Below, one piece after another: positions 1 through 8,109 of a stretch of DNA of 64,000 bases; position 1 is the stretch's first letter; each line of letters opens with the position of its first letter. The DNA is from Aureimonas altamirensis. Its GTDB lineage: Bacteria > Pseudomonadota > Alphaproteobacteria > Rhizobiales > Rhizobiaceae. The notes beneath the pieces are model-generated. The model saw only the letters and a program-made list of their open reading frames with translations. It was not told the origin of the DNA and did not search any database. The position numbers and the translations under genes are program-made. The stretch is taken from NCBI RefSeq assembly GCF_023702225.1, contig NZ_JAMQCO010000011.1, forward strand, positions 52,689 through 116,688, given 5' to 3'.

Positions 1-226
1 CCCGGCCCAGAAACCTGCATGACAGATCGGCCAGGCTTTCCGAGTTGACGAGGATGCGCGGCTTCAGGCACGTCCGGTCGAACGCTTCGCGGCTGCGCCG
101 CGCCGCGCGCTCGTCGCCGGCCGCGCCGTCTACGTAGTCGAACGCGAATCGCGGGATGCGCGAGCGGGCATGCTTGCGCATGTCGTCAGACGAGATGGGC
201 AGGATCGTCTTGCGACGGTCGGTCAT
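1..226 (-). CDS. FMN-dependent alpha-hydroxy acid dehydrogenase, N-terminal part (cut by window edge)
   Basis: This gene runs off the left edge and is read on the minus strand from an ATG at 226. The visible 75 residues contain RIPRFAFDYVDGAAGDE, then AFDR and LKPRIL. This is the start of FMN-dependent 2-hydroxy acid dehydrogenases (LldD/glycolate oxidase family), TIM-barrel enzymes that oxidise 2-hydroxy acids to 2-oxo acids. The FMN-binding and catalytic residues lie outside the window, so substrate and integrity cannot be judged. It is divergent from the LysR gene at 425, and 227-424 is probably a shared promoter region. The family call rests on the N-terminal pattern only. Confidence 0.7.
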   Translation of the reverse strand, partial: MTDRRKTILPISSDDMRKHARSRIPRFAFDYVDGAAGDERAARRSREAFDRTCLKPRILVNSESLADLSCRFLGR

Positions 227-424
227 CCTGAGGGTCACTGCGATGGTCCGGACTGGCAGGGAAACGGTCGGCAGACCCGGACCCTGCCCGCCGGTAGACG
301 GAAGGGAAATTCGGAATTTCCTTCGAACGGCGAAGCGGCGCTCGACGCAGATGGCCTCAGACATACCCGGTTCTCTCCTTTAGGCGCTCTTGCGCCGAAT
401 CCCGCCAACTTCCAGAGTTCGGCT

Positions 425-1342
425 ATGGACCTGCAGCTCTCATTGAAAACGCTTCGCTACATCGTGGAGACCGCGGATTGCGGCAGCGTCACCGAGGCGG
501 CGCGCCGGTTGCAGGTTTCCCAGCCTTCCGTTTCGTCGGCGCTGGCCCAGGCGGAACGTGATCTCGGCGTCCAGATATTCGTACGCCACCATGCCCGGGG
601 GATGACCCTCTCGGTGCCGGGCCGCAGGCTGGTGGACGAAGCCAGGCCGCTTCTGGCCCATGCGGCAGCCTTCTCGAAAACCGCGCGTTCCCTGGGCGAT
701 CCGCTGAGCGGCCAGATCGTGGTCGGCAGCTTTCCAACGCTGGCCATGCGCTACATGCCGCGCATCATCGACGGCTTTGCGCGCGCCTTCCCCAAGATCG
801 ACATCAGCCTGATCGAAGGCGATCACCACGAAATACTCTCCGCCCTTCAGGATGGCGGTATGGAGATCGCCCTGGGTTACGACTATGCGTTGCCGCCGGA
901 GCTTCACGCCCACCAACTTGCGGCATTGCCGCCCCACGCGCTGCTGTCGCCCGACCATCCGCTTGCCGGGCAGAAGGCGGTCTGGCTGGCCGATCTCGCC
1001 GAAGATCCCTTCATCCTGCTCGATCTTCCGCACTCGCGCGATTACTTCGCGGGCCTTTTCGCAGCCTGCGGGGTCGAGCCCAACGTCGCCTTCCGCAGCC
1101 GCTCTCCCGAGTTCGTCCGCGGCCTCGTCGGCAACGGCCTCGGCTTCTCCCTCGGCAATGTCCTGCCTGCCGTGCCCATCGCCTACGACGGCAGCCCGAT
1201 CACGACGATTCCGCTGCTGGGCGACCTGCCCCCCGTGCGGATCATGCTTCTTCACCTTTCCGGATCGGCCATGCGCCCCGCCGTAGAGGCGTTCGCCGCC
1301 CATCTGCGCGCCGAATTCGCCAATCATGGCATCTCTGGTTAG
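425..1342 (+). CDS. LysR-family transcriptional regulator
   Basis: This 305-residue protein is of usual LysR length. Residues about 5-65 form the winged helix-turn-helix (TLRYIVETADCGSVTEAARR, then VSQPSVSSALAQAE), followed by a periplasmic-binding-like effector domain. The ATG at 425 was chosen because translation from there begins directly with the LysR domain; an upstream in-frame extension to 170 has no family resemblance. It is divergent from the hydroxy acid dehydrogenase and precedes the TRAP operon at 1559, so it probably controls one or both. Its effector domain resembles that of the second LysR at 14148 (shared pattern LLDLPHSRDYF against LLDMPHSSDYF), which suggests related ligands. 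The inducer is unknown. Confidence 0.9.
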   Translation: MDLQLSLKTLRYIVETADCGSVTEAARRLQVSQPSVSSALAQAERDLGVQIFVRHHARGMTLSVPGRRLVDEARPLLAHAAAFSKTARSLGDPLSGQIVVGSFPTLAMRYMPRIIDGFARAFPKIDISLIEGDHHEILSALQDGGMEIALGYDYALPPELHAHQLAALPPHALLSPDHPLAGQKAVWLADLAEDPFILLDLPHSRDYFAGLFAACGVEPNVAFRSRSPEFVRGLVGNGLGFSLGNVLPAVPIAYDGSPITTIPLLGDLPPVRIMLLHLSGSAMRPAVEAFAAHLRAEFANHGISG

Positions 1343-1377
1343 GATACACCTTTCCATAGCTTAGTTTGAACCAGCGT

Positions 1378-1389
1378 CTATCTTGATAG
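1378..1389. promoter_or_regulatory. Short palindrome in the LysR-TRAP intergenic region
   Basis: CTATC-TT-GATAG is a perfect 12-base palindrome about 170 bases before the TRAP P gene and 36 bases after the LysR gene. The 216-base gap is AT-richer than its surroundings and should hold the promoter of the TRAP operon. A role as regulator half-site is inference only; such short palindromes can arise by chance. Confidence 0.3.
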
Positions 1390-1558
1390 CGTCCTCTTAT
1401 ACGCAGCATAGGCAAAGGTTTTAACGCATCGATTTTGGTTTTCTGCTTAAATTATGGACGCACTTTAGTCGCCGACTGCTGAATTATTGAACCGCTTTGG
1501 CGTTGCAGAGCGAAGGCAGGGCGATCGATCCTTATGTGGAAACTTCCAGGGGATCGAC

Positions 1559-2539
1559 ATGAAAACACTGATCGCGACGATACTCGCGTCCTGCGCTGCC
1601 GGGCTCATGATGAGCTCCGCCGCGTCGGCGCAAACCCAGATGCGCCTTGCCGTCGAAACGACGAGCGGAGACCCGACCCATGTGATGTTGTCCACCTTCC
1701 GCGAAGCGTTGAGCGAGAGCGCCGGGGATTCCGTCGCATTCACCTTCAACGACGGCGGATCGTTGGGCGACGAAACCGCGCTGGCCGAGTTGATCCGCGC
1801 CGGCGCCGTCGAGGTGATTCCGATGGGGTCGGACGGCGTCGCATCGCTGGACACCCACTTCTCGATCTTCGATACGCCGTTCCTGTTCGCCAGCAAGGAA
1901 GACGCCAGGAAGGCGCTGGACGGCGAATTCGGCGACGTCATGGCCGCATCGCTGCGCGAAAAGGCGAACCTTGAGGTTCTGGCTTTCGGCGAGCTCGGTG
2001 TTCGCGTCATCAGCAACTCGAAGCGCGAGGTCAAGACTCCGGCGGACCTGTCCGGCCTCAAGCTGCGCACGCCCAGCAGCCCGACGCGCATGATGGCGTT
2101 CCAGACATTGGGCGCGGTCCCGACCAACCTGCCGCTGGGGGAAGTCTATATGGGCCTGCGCCAGGGCGTGATCGACGGGCAGGAGAACCCGCTGTCCGTC
2201 ATCAAGGAATTCTCGCTGCACGAGGCCCAGCCCTACATCTCGCTGACCAACCACATCTACACTCCGATCACGCTGGTCATGAACGGCACGGCCTACGACG
2301 CGTTGAGCGACGAATTGAAAGCGCAGGTCAAGGCTGCGGCGGAAGCCGGCGTCGAGGCCACGAGGACACTGTCCGACGAAAGCGACGCCAAGCTGGTCGG
2401 AGAATTCCGGGAAGCCGGCGTCACCGTGACCGAGCCGGACATCGCGGCGTTCCAGGCGGCGGCCGAGCCGGTCCGGGAAAAGATCGCCGAGATCGTCTCG
2501 CCGGAGTTCATGGACAGCGTGAAAGGCATGCTTCCGTGA
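1559..2539 (+). CDS. TRAP transporter substrate-binding protein (DctP family)
   Basis: This 326-residue periplasmic protein captures an organic acid and hands it to the QM membrane subunits encoded at 3305 and 3796. The ATG at 1559 follows AGGGG and opens a Sec signal peptide (MKTLIATILASCAAGLMMSS, cleavage near SAQ). The mature part carries family landmarks: LSGLKLRTP near the middle, the conserved arginine region, then GLRQGVIDGQENPLSVI. First gene of an operon: its stop overlaps the next start as GTGA at 2536-2539. The ligand cannot be read from sequence; the enzyme encoded between the P and Q genes suggests a dicarboxylate or similar 2-substituted acid. Confidence 0.92.
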   Translation: MKTLIATILASCAAGLMMSSAASAQTQMRLAVETTSGDPTHVMLSTFREALSESAGDSVAFTFNDGGSLGDETALAELIRAGAVEVIPMGSDGVASLDTHFSIFDTPFLFASKEDARKALDGEFGDVMAASLREKANLEVLAFGELGVRVISNSKREVKTPADLSGLKLRTPSSPTRMMAFQTLGAVPTNLPLGEVYMGLRQGVIDGQENPLSVIKEFSLHEAQPYISLTNHIYTPITLVMNGTAYDALSDELKAQVKAAAEAGVEATRTLSDESDAKLVGEFREAGVTVTEPDIAAFQAAAEPVREKIAEIVSPEFMDSVKGMLP

Positions 2540-3312
2540 GCACCGTCGCAACGAGATACCCTCGCTTCATGCCGGATGGCTCCGGCACCCTCGCGCGCAT
2601 CGGCCTCATCTACATCGCGTCCTCCGTGGTGATGGAGGAAGAAATGTCGGCCATGTCCGCTCCCGGCGTTTCCACCCACACCGCGCGCATCCGCCTGCCG
2701 AAGGTGACCGTCGAGGGAATAGAGGAGATGATGAGCGCGCCGGAGCTCGAGACGGCGGCCCGCCATGCGGCCGCGCCGCCCATCGACGTCCTGTGCTTCG
2801 GCGGCACCAGCGCCTCGTTCCTGCATGGAACGGCATACGACCAGGCCCTGATCCGGAAGATCGAGGCCTGGACGCCGGGCCCGCTCGTCACCACCGCCTC
2901 GACGGCAACGCTTGCCGCCCTGCGGCATATGAAGGCCGGCAAGGTGGCGCTGGCGACGCCCTATGTCGGTGCGATCCATGATCGCGCCATACGCTTCCTG
3001 TCCGAGAACGGACATGAGGTCGTCAAGGGCGCGCATCTGGACATCACCGACGACCATGCGCTGGCCGAAGTGCCGCTGGAGCGCGTCTACGACCATGTGC
3101 TGTCGGTCGACCATCCGGAAGCGACCGCCATCTTCGTGTCCTGCACCAACTTCCGCACCGTCGGCGCCATCGCCGCACTGGAAGAGCGGCTCGGCAAGCC
3201 CGTCATCTCGGCCATCCAGGCCTCGTTCTGGCATTGCCTGCATCTCGTCGGCGTCAAGGGCGCGCGGCCCGGCTACGGCCGATTGTTCGCGGGGCTCGAA
3301 GCCGATGTCTGA
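2536..3312 (+). CDS. Asp/Glu racemase-superfamily enzyme (arylmalonate decarboxylase/maleate isomerase-like)
   Basis: This 258-residue protein starts at a GTG overlapping the previous stop. It has the two-lobed architecture of the Asp/Glu racemase superfamily: RIGLIY near residue 21, GGTSASFLHG at 89-98, TTASTATLAAL at about 119-129, TPYVGAI at 141, and SCTNFRTV at 202-209. In maleate isomerases and racemases a cysteine precedes the first TS; here it is Gly90, while the second cysteine (Cys203) is kept. One cysteine plus a glycine at this place is the pattern of arylmalonate decarboxylase, a cofactor-free malonate decarboxylase. It lies between the TRAP P and Q genes, so it probably acts on the imported acid. 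Cys87 is two residues off the classical position and is a caveat. Confidence 0.75.
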   Translation: MSTVATRYPRFMPDGSGTLARIGLIYIASSVVMEEEMSAMSAPGVSTHTARIRLPKVTVEGIEEMMSAPELETAARHAAAPPIDVLCFGGTSASFLHGTAYDQALIRKIEAWTPGPLVTTASTATLAALRHMKAGKVALATPYVGAIHDRAIRFLSENGHEVVKGAHLDITDDHALAEVPLERVYDHVLSVDHPEATAIFVSCTNFRTVGAIAALEERLGKPVISAIQASFWHCLHLVGVKGARPGYGRLFAGLEADV

Positions 3313-3796
3313 CAGCGTCGCCATGGCGGCTCCGCGCGGCGCCCTGCGCCGCAATGCCCTGATGGTGGTGGAGATCGCGGCGATCGCCCTGCTGGTCGCA
3401 CTCGTCGTCCTGGTGCTCGCCAATTCCCTCGGGCGCTATCTGCTGTCGCGCCCCCTGCCATGGAGCGAGGAGATCGTCAGATCGCTGCTGATGTGGCTCG
3501 GCGGTCTCGGCATCACGGTCGCGGCCCTGCGCAACGGGCTAATCTCCTGCGCCATCTGGACCTCGCGGCTGGGGGCGACGGCGCAGCGACGGCTTCGCGT
3601 GGTCCAGAACGTGTTCGGCATCCTCACCATGGCCGCGCTGGCCTGGTTTACCTGGCAGTATCTGGGCATCTTCGGCGCCGACCGCTCGCCGCTGCTCGGC
3701 ATTCCCAAGGCGGTGCCGATCAGCGGCATCATCGGCTGCGCGGCAGGCATGTCGCTCGCCTTCATCATCGACCTGATCGCGCCGGAGGATCTGTAA
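3305..3796 (+). CDS. TRAP transporter small permease (DctQ family)
   Basis: This 163-residue inner-membrane protein has four hydrophobic segments: near residues 20-40, 50-70 (signature PLPWSEEIVRSLLMWLGGLG), 90-112 and 130-150. It joins the large subunit to make the sodium-dependent QM channel. The ATG at 3305 overlaps the preceding stop (3310-3312) and lies near the end of an in-frame opening that extends much further upstream. Its own stop overlaps the next start (TAATG at 3794-3798), indicating strong translational coupling. Family assignment is secure; the substrate follows the P subunit. Confidence 0.9.
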   Translation: MSDSVAMAAPRGALRRNALMVVEIAAIALLVALVVLVLANSLGRYLLSRPLPWSEEIVRSLLMWLGGLGITVAALRNGLISCAIWTSRLGATAQRRLRVVQNVFGILTMAALAWFTWQYLGIFGADRSPLLGIPKAVPISGIIGCAAGMSLAFIIDLIAPEDL

Positions 3797-5076
3797 TGCT
3801 CGGCCTTGCCGCCATAACGCTGGGCGCCCTTTGCGCGCTGGTGCTGCTCGGAATCCCCGTGGTGATCTCGCTGGTCGCTTCGGTGTTGATGTTCCTGGCA
3901 TTCTCCGGCGGCTGGGCGCTGGCTCTCCCGCAACAGGTTCTGGCGGGCGTCGGAGACTACCTGCTGATCACGCTGCCGCTGTTCATCCTGGCGGGCGGGA
4001 TCATGAATGCCACCGGCATCGCCGACCGGCTGTTCGACTTCGGCGCGGCCCTGGTGGGCTGGATGCGCGGCGGCCTCGCGCATGTCGACGTGGCCGCCAG
4101 CGTCATGTTCGGCGGCATGATCGGCACATCCGTCGCCGACCTTGCCGGCACCGGCTCCGTCACCATCCCGAAGCTGAAGGCGCACGGCTATCCAGGCCCG
4201 TTCGCGGCGGCCGTTACCGCCACCTCCTCCGGCATCGGCGTGCTGATTCCGCCCAGTTCCCCGATGATCCTCTATTCCGTGGTGACGGGCACCTCGCTGG
4301 GCGCGCTCTTCCTGGCCGGCGTCGTGCCCGGCCTGCTGCTGGCCGCCGTGCTGATGATCACCATCTCGATCCTCGCCCGCCGCAACGGCTGGCAGCCGAT
4401 GAACTCCTTCGAATGGTCGCGGGTCATGCGGACAGGCGTCCACGCGATCCTGCCGCTGGGGATGCCGGCCATGATCCTCGGCGGGCTCGTCTTCGGCATA
4501 TTCACCGCAACGGAGGCAGGCGCATTCGCCGTCGCCTATGCGCTTGTCCTCGCCGGGCTCGTATACCGGACCCTGACCCTGCCGAAGCTGCGGCAGGCGC
4601 TGGTGGATTCGGTGATCCTGACGGGCGAAGTCCTGATGGTGGTGGGCTTCTCGACGGCACTCGGCTGGGCCCTGTCGCAAAGCGGTGTGCCCGCGGCGCT
4701 CTCGTCGGCGATAGATACGCTGGTTCCGTTCGAAAGCGTGACCGTGCGCATCTTCGCCCTGCTGCTTCTGGCGCTGATCGCGGGGATGGTGCTGGATCCG
4801 CTCATTCCGATGATCATGCCGGTACTGTTGCCCGCGCTTCTGGCGATGAACGTGGACCTAGTGCATTTCGGCGTCCTGATCGTCATGACAGTCGTGATCG
4901 GACAGGTCACGCCGCCCGTCGCCATCGCCCTCCTGGTGGCGGCGAAGATCGGCAAGGAAGACGTCTGGGACGTAACCCGTGCGAACATGCCGTTCCTTTA
5001 CGGCCTGTTCGTGGCGCTCGTCATCCTGACGCTGTTTCCGGCACTGTCCACGACCCTGCCCGCGCTGATGAACTGA
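3796..5076 (+). CDS. TRAP transporter large permease (DctM family)
   Basis: This 426-residue polytopic membrane protein forms the ion-coupled translocation pathway of the TRAP transporter. Landmarks include LPLFILAGGIMNATGIADRL, then GGMIGTSVADLAGTGSV, IPPSSPMILYS, FTATEAGAFAV and the late GQVTPPVAIALL, typical of the DctM fold with hydrophobic segments throughout. It begins on the A of the preceding TAA. It is last in the P-enzyme-Q-M operon; the 126 bases after its stop hold the ribosome-binding site of the flavoprotein gene but no clear terminator, so transcription may continue. Confidence 0.93.
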   Translation: MLGLAAITLGALCALVLLGIPVVISLVASVLMFLAFSGGWALALPQQVLAGVGDYLLITLPLFILAGGIMNATGIADRLFDFGAALVGWMRGGLAHVDVAASVMFGGMIGTSVADLAGTGSVTIPKLKAHGYPGPFAAAVTATSSGIGVLIPPSSPMILYSVVTGTSLGALFLAGVVPGLLLAAVLMITISILARRNGWQPMNSFEWSRVMRTGVHAILPLGMPAMILGGLVFGIFTATEAGAFAVAYALVLAGLVYRTLTLPKLRQALVDSVILTGEVLMVVGFSTALGWALSQSGVPAALSSAIDTLVPFESVTVRIFALLLLALIAGMVLDPLIPMIMPVLLPALLAMNVDLVHFGVLIVMTVVIGQVTPPVAIALLVAAKIGKEDVWDVTRANMPFLYGLFVALVILTLFPALSTTLPALMN

Positions 5077-5202
5077 AATTGCAGAACCGGCGACGCCGCA
5101 CGGGATCGGATTTTCCTACGTCCTGCGACGGAAGTTACTTCTTTCCTCCGTGCCGGCGAGCGCGCAGTTCTTGACACGAACAACAATCCCCAGGAAGTGA
5201 AC

Positions 5203-6495
5203 ATGATCGTCGAGAAGACCGACACGCTGGTCGTAGGGGCCGGGCAATCCGGCATCGCGATGAGCGAGCATCTGACAGGGATGGGCATTCCCCATCTGGT
5301 GCTGGAGCGCAGCCGCGTCGCGGAGCGCTGGCGCTCGGAACGGTGGGACTCCCTGGTGGCCAACGGACCGGCCTGGCACGATCGGTTTCCCAACATGGAA
5401 TTCACCGACCTGCCGCCCGACACCTTCCCGCCGAAGGAGCGGATGGCGCGCTACTTCGAAGACTATGCGGCGATGTTCGACGCGCCGATCCGCACCAATG
5501 TCGAGGTGAAGCGCGTGCGCCGCTGCGAAGGACGCCCGGGCTTCCTCGCCACGACGTCGACGGGCGACATCGAGGCGCGGCGGGTCGTCGTCGCAACCGG
5601 CCCGTTTCAGGTTCCGTCCTTTCCCCGCATCGTGCCGGAGGACGGCGGCATCGCGCAGATCCATTCGTCGGCCTACAGGAACCCGCAGGCATTGGCCGAC
5701 GGCGCCGTACTGGTGGTCGGCGGCGGCGCTTCCGGCTCGCAGATCGCGGAAGAGCTGAACAAGGCCGGTCGCAAGGTCTTCCTGTCCATCGGCGAGCATT
5801 ACCGCCCGCCGCGTTCCTATCGCGGCCGCGACTATGTCTGGTGGCTCGGCGTGCTCGGCAAGTGGGACGAGATCAAGATCAACGCCAAGAAAAAGCACGT
5901 CGCCTTCGCGGTCAGCGGCTACGACGGCGGCAAGACCATCGACTTCCGTCGCCTCGGCAGCGCCGGCATCACGGTTCTCGGCATGACCGAGGGCTACGAG
6001 GACGGGGTGCTGGCCATCGCGGACGATCTGGCCCGCAACCTGGCCGAGGGCGACCGCGCCTATCTGGAGGTCCTGGCCGAGGCGGACGCCTATGTCGAGC
6101 GGAACGGGATAGAGCTGCCACCCGAGCCCGAGGCATGGACGATCCAGCCAGACCCCGCCTGCGTCACCGACCCGATCCGCCGGCTGGATCTCGCCGCGGC
6201 GGGCATCACGACGATCGTCTGGGCGACCGGCTTCAAGTTCGATTTCAGCTGGCTCCAGGTCGACGCCTTCCATCCGGATGGCATGCCCTTCCACAAGCGC
6301 GGCATCTCGGTCGAGCAGGGGATCTACTTCCTTGGCCTGCCTGACCTCACCAATCGGGCCTCGTCCTTCATCTACGGCTGCTGGTACGACGCCAAGTACA
6401 TCGCGACGCATATCGGCGTTCAGCGCAACTACGACGCGTACCGCGCGCCAGCCGCCGCGCCGATCGCCGCGCCGGCCATGGCGACGCAGGACTGA
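5203..6495 (+). CDS. Flavin-containing monooxygenase-like FAD/NAD(P)-dependent oxidoreductase
   Basis: This 430-residue protein has two dinucleotide-binding motifs: GAGQSG at residues 12-17 for FAD and VVGGGASGSQIAEEL mid-sequence for NAD(P)H. The stretch VAERWRSERWDSLVANGPAW is typical of the FMO/CzcO/YUCCA-like group, which hydroxylates or N-/S-oxygenates small substrates. The ATG at 5203 was chosen over the GTG at 5197 because AGGAAG stands six bases before it. It sits between the TRAP genes and a dehydroquinase homologue. The substrate is unknown; membership of a class B flavoprotein oxidoreductase family is clear, monooxygenase activity is inferred. Confidence 0.82.
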   Translation: MIVEKTDTLVVGAGQSGIAMSEHLTGMGIPHLVLERSRVAERWRSERWDSLVANGPAWHDRFPNMEFTDLPPDTFPPKERMARYFEDYAAMFDAPIRTNVEVKRVRRCEGRPGFLATTSTGDIEARRVVVATGPFQVPSFPRIVPEDGGIAQIHSSAYRNPQALADGAVLVVGGGASGSQIAEELNKAGRKVFLSIGEHYRPPRSYRGRDYVWWLGVLGKWDEIKINAKKKHVAFAVSGYDGGKTIDFRRLGSAGITVLGMTEGYEDGVLAIADDLARNLAEGDRAYLEVLAEADAYVERNGIELPPEPEAWTIQPDPACVTDPIRRLDLAAAGITTIVWATGFKFDFSWLQVDAFHPDGMPFHKRGISVEQGIYFLGLPDLTNRASSFIYGCWYDAKYIATHIGVQRNYDAYRAPAAAPIAAPAMATQD

Positions 6496-6521
6496 GCGGG
6501 GCACTTTCAGGGGGATTGCCA

Positions 6522-6968
6522 ATGAAGACCGTCATGTTTCTCAACGGGCCGAATGCCAATCTCTACGGGCTCGACCCGAAGGGTACGTACGGCACGGACA
6601 GCTTTCCCAAGATCGAAGCCGCCTGCATGGCCCGGGCGGAGCAGCTCGGGTTCCATCTCCATTTCCGCCAGTCCAACCATGAAGGCGTGCTCATCGACTG
6701 GATCCAGGAGGCACGCCGGAGCTGCGATGGCCTGCTCATCAACGCCGCCGGGCTTACCTACACCTCGATCGCGATCCTCGATGCGCTCCTGGCATTCGAT
6801 GGCCCGATCATCGAATGCCACATGAGCAATATCTGGAAGAGGGAGCCGTTCCGCCACCATTCCTTCATATCCAAGGCGGCGACCGGCGTTATCGCCGGGC
6901 TGGGCGTACGAGGCTACCTGCTCGGCCTTTCCGCGATGCGCGACATGATCGCCGGAGATGCGGCATGA
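6522..6968 (+). CDS. Type II 3-dehydroquinate dehydratase homologue with altered active site
   Basis: This 148-residue protein has the flavodoxin-like type II dehydroquinase fold: LNGPNANLYG, RQSNHEGVLIDWIQ, then ECHMSN and REPFRHHS. Active-site Tyr23, Asn74, His100 and Arg111 are kept. The lid motif REP before the tyrosine is replaced by DPK (residues 18-20), and the usual THTS histidine is Tyr80. These changes, and a setting without shikimate genes, make plain dehydroquinate dehydration doubtful; a related dehydration of another ring or acid is possible. ATG 6522 follows AGGGGGA; the stop overlaps the next gene as ATGA at 6965-6968. Confidence 0.8.
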   Translation: MKTVMFLNGPNANLYGLDPKGTYGTDSFPKIEAACMARAEQLGFHLHFRQSNHEGVLIDWIQEARRSCDGLLINAAGLTYTSIAILDALLAFDGPIIECHMSNIWKREPFRHHSFISKAATGVIAGLGVRGYLLGLSAMRDMIAGDAA

Positions 6969-7900
6969 CGGACACGCTGGTCTTCCACAGCGGCCCGGAC
7001 CCGTTCGGGCCCTGGCGCGATGCGCTTGCCCCGCATCTGGGCAAGGATGTCCTGATCGAGGAGTCCCACGCCGTCACCGACCCGGAAGCGGTCCGGTTCG
7101 CGCTGGTCTGGATGCCGCCCGAAGGCTTCTTCGATCGCTTTCCCAATCTCGAGCTGGTGATCAACCTGGGCGCCGGGGTAGACCGGCTGGTTGCCCGCAA
7201 GGACTTGCCGGACGTTCCGATAACCCGGCTGTCCGACCCGGACATGGGCCGGATGATGGCCGGATTCGTCCTGTTCTCGGTGCTCCGCCACGCCCGCGAG
7301 ATACCGCATTTCCAGGCGGCGCAGGCCCGTCGCGAGTGGAGCTACCGGCACCCGCGGGCCGCGCAGGACATCACCGTCGCGGTTCTCGGCCTCGGCGAGC
7401 TCGGCGCCCCGGCCGCGATCGAAGTCGCCCGCCAGGGCTTCGATACGCATGGCTGGGCGACACGGCCGCGCGACCTGCCCGGCGTTACCGTCCACTGCGG
7501 TGAGGAGGCCCTGCCCGGCCTTTGCGCCAAGGCCGACATCGTGGTGTGCATGCTGCCGCTGACGCCCGGTACCCGGAGGCGTCTGGACGCCTCCTTCTTC
7601 GCGCGGTTGAAAGCCGGTGCGGCCTTCGTCAACGTCTCGCGCGGGGAGGTCGTGGACCAGGGGGCGCTGGTGGCGGCCCTGCAGGCAGGCAGCTTGTCCG
7701 GGGCGACGCTCGACGTCTTCGAGACCGAGCCGCTGCCGTCCGACAGCCCGCTCTGGGATATGCCGGGCGTATTGATAACCCCGCATCTTGCTTCCGTCGC
7801 ACTGCCTAAAAGTGCCGCACCGCAGATCGCCGCCAATATCCGTGCAGTCCAGGCCGGGCAGCCGCTTGCAAACGAAGTTTCGCGGGTGCGCGGCTACTAG
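6965..7900 (+). CDS. D-2-hydroxyacid dehydrogenase, glyoxylate/hydroxypyruvate reductase A-like
   Basis: This 311-residue NAD(P)-dependent enzyme interconverts 2-oxo acids and D-2-hydroxy acids. The Rossmann motif is VAVLGLGELG mid-protein. The catalytic set is visible: Arg in NVSRGEVVD, Glu in VFETEPLP and His in ITPHLAS. The N-terminal half LVWMPPEGFFDRFPNLELV matches the GhrA branch. The start overlaps the previous stop (ATGA). In this block, with a 2-hydroxy acid dehydrogenase at the left edge, it may handle a 2-oxo acid made from the imported substrate. Family assignment is secure, substrate is not. Confidence 0.88.
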   Translation: MTDTLVFHSGPDPFGPWRDALAPHLGKDVLIEESHAVTDPEAVRFALVWMPPEGFFDRFPNLELVINLGAGVDRLVARKDLPDVPITRLSDPDMGRMMAGFVLFSVLRHAREIPHFQAAQARREWSYRHPRAAQDITVAVLGLGELGAPAAIEVARQGFDTHGWATRPRDLPGVTVHCGEEALPGLCAKADIVVCMLPLTPGTRRRLDASFFARLKAGAAFVNVSRGEVVDQGALVAALQAGSLSGATLDVFETEPLPSDSPLWDMPGVLITPHLASVALPKSAAPQIAANIRAVQAGQPLANEVSRVRGY

Positions 7901-8109
7901 GCAGGATGCCGCCCTATTGAACACTTGCCTGCGGAGGCCCGAGCGTGTCCTTCGAAAACGTATTTCCTTACAGACGATTAGACGAATGAGGCAGCAAAAG
8001 CTTCGCACTGGATAGGTATTTCCAGTTAGGCTTCCCCTTCCGTCTCCCCGCAATATTGCCCCGACAGCTCACCCGGCAACGGCGCATGCCTCAACAGATG
8101 GGAACAACC

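Noticed and set aside
170..424. N-terminal extension of the first LysR gene
   Set aside because: The added 85 residues are not LysR-like and overlap the start of the minus-strand hydroxy acid dehydrogenase; the ATG at 425 starts the domain correctly.
5171..5176. TTGACA as a -35 element before the flavoprotein gene
   Set aside because: The matching -10 position would fall on the ribosome-binding site and start codon at 5192-5205.
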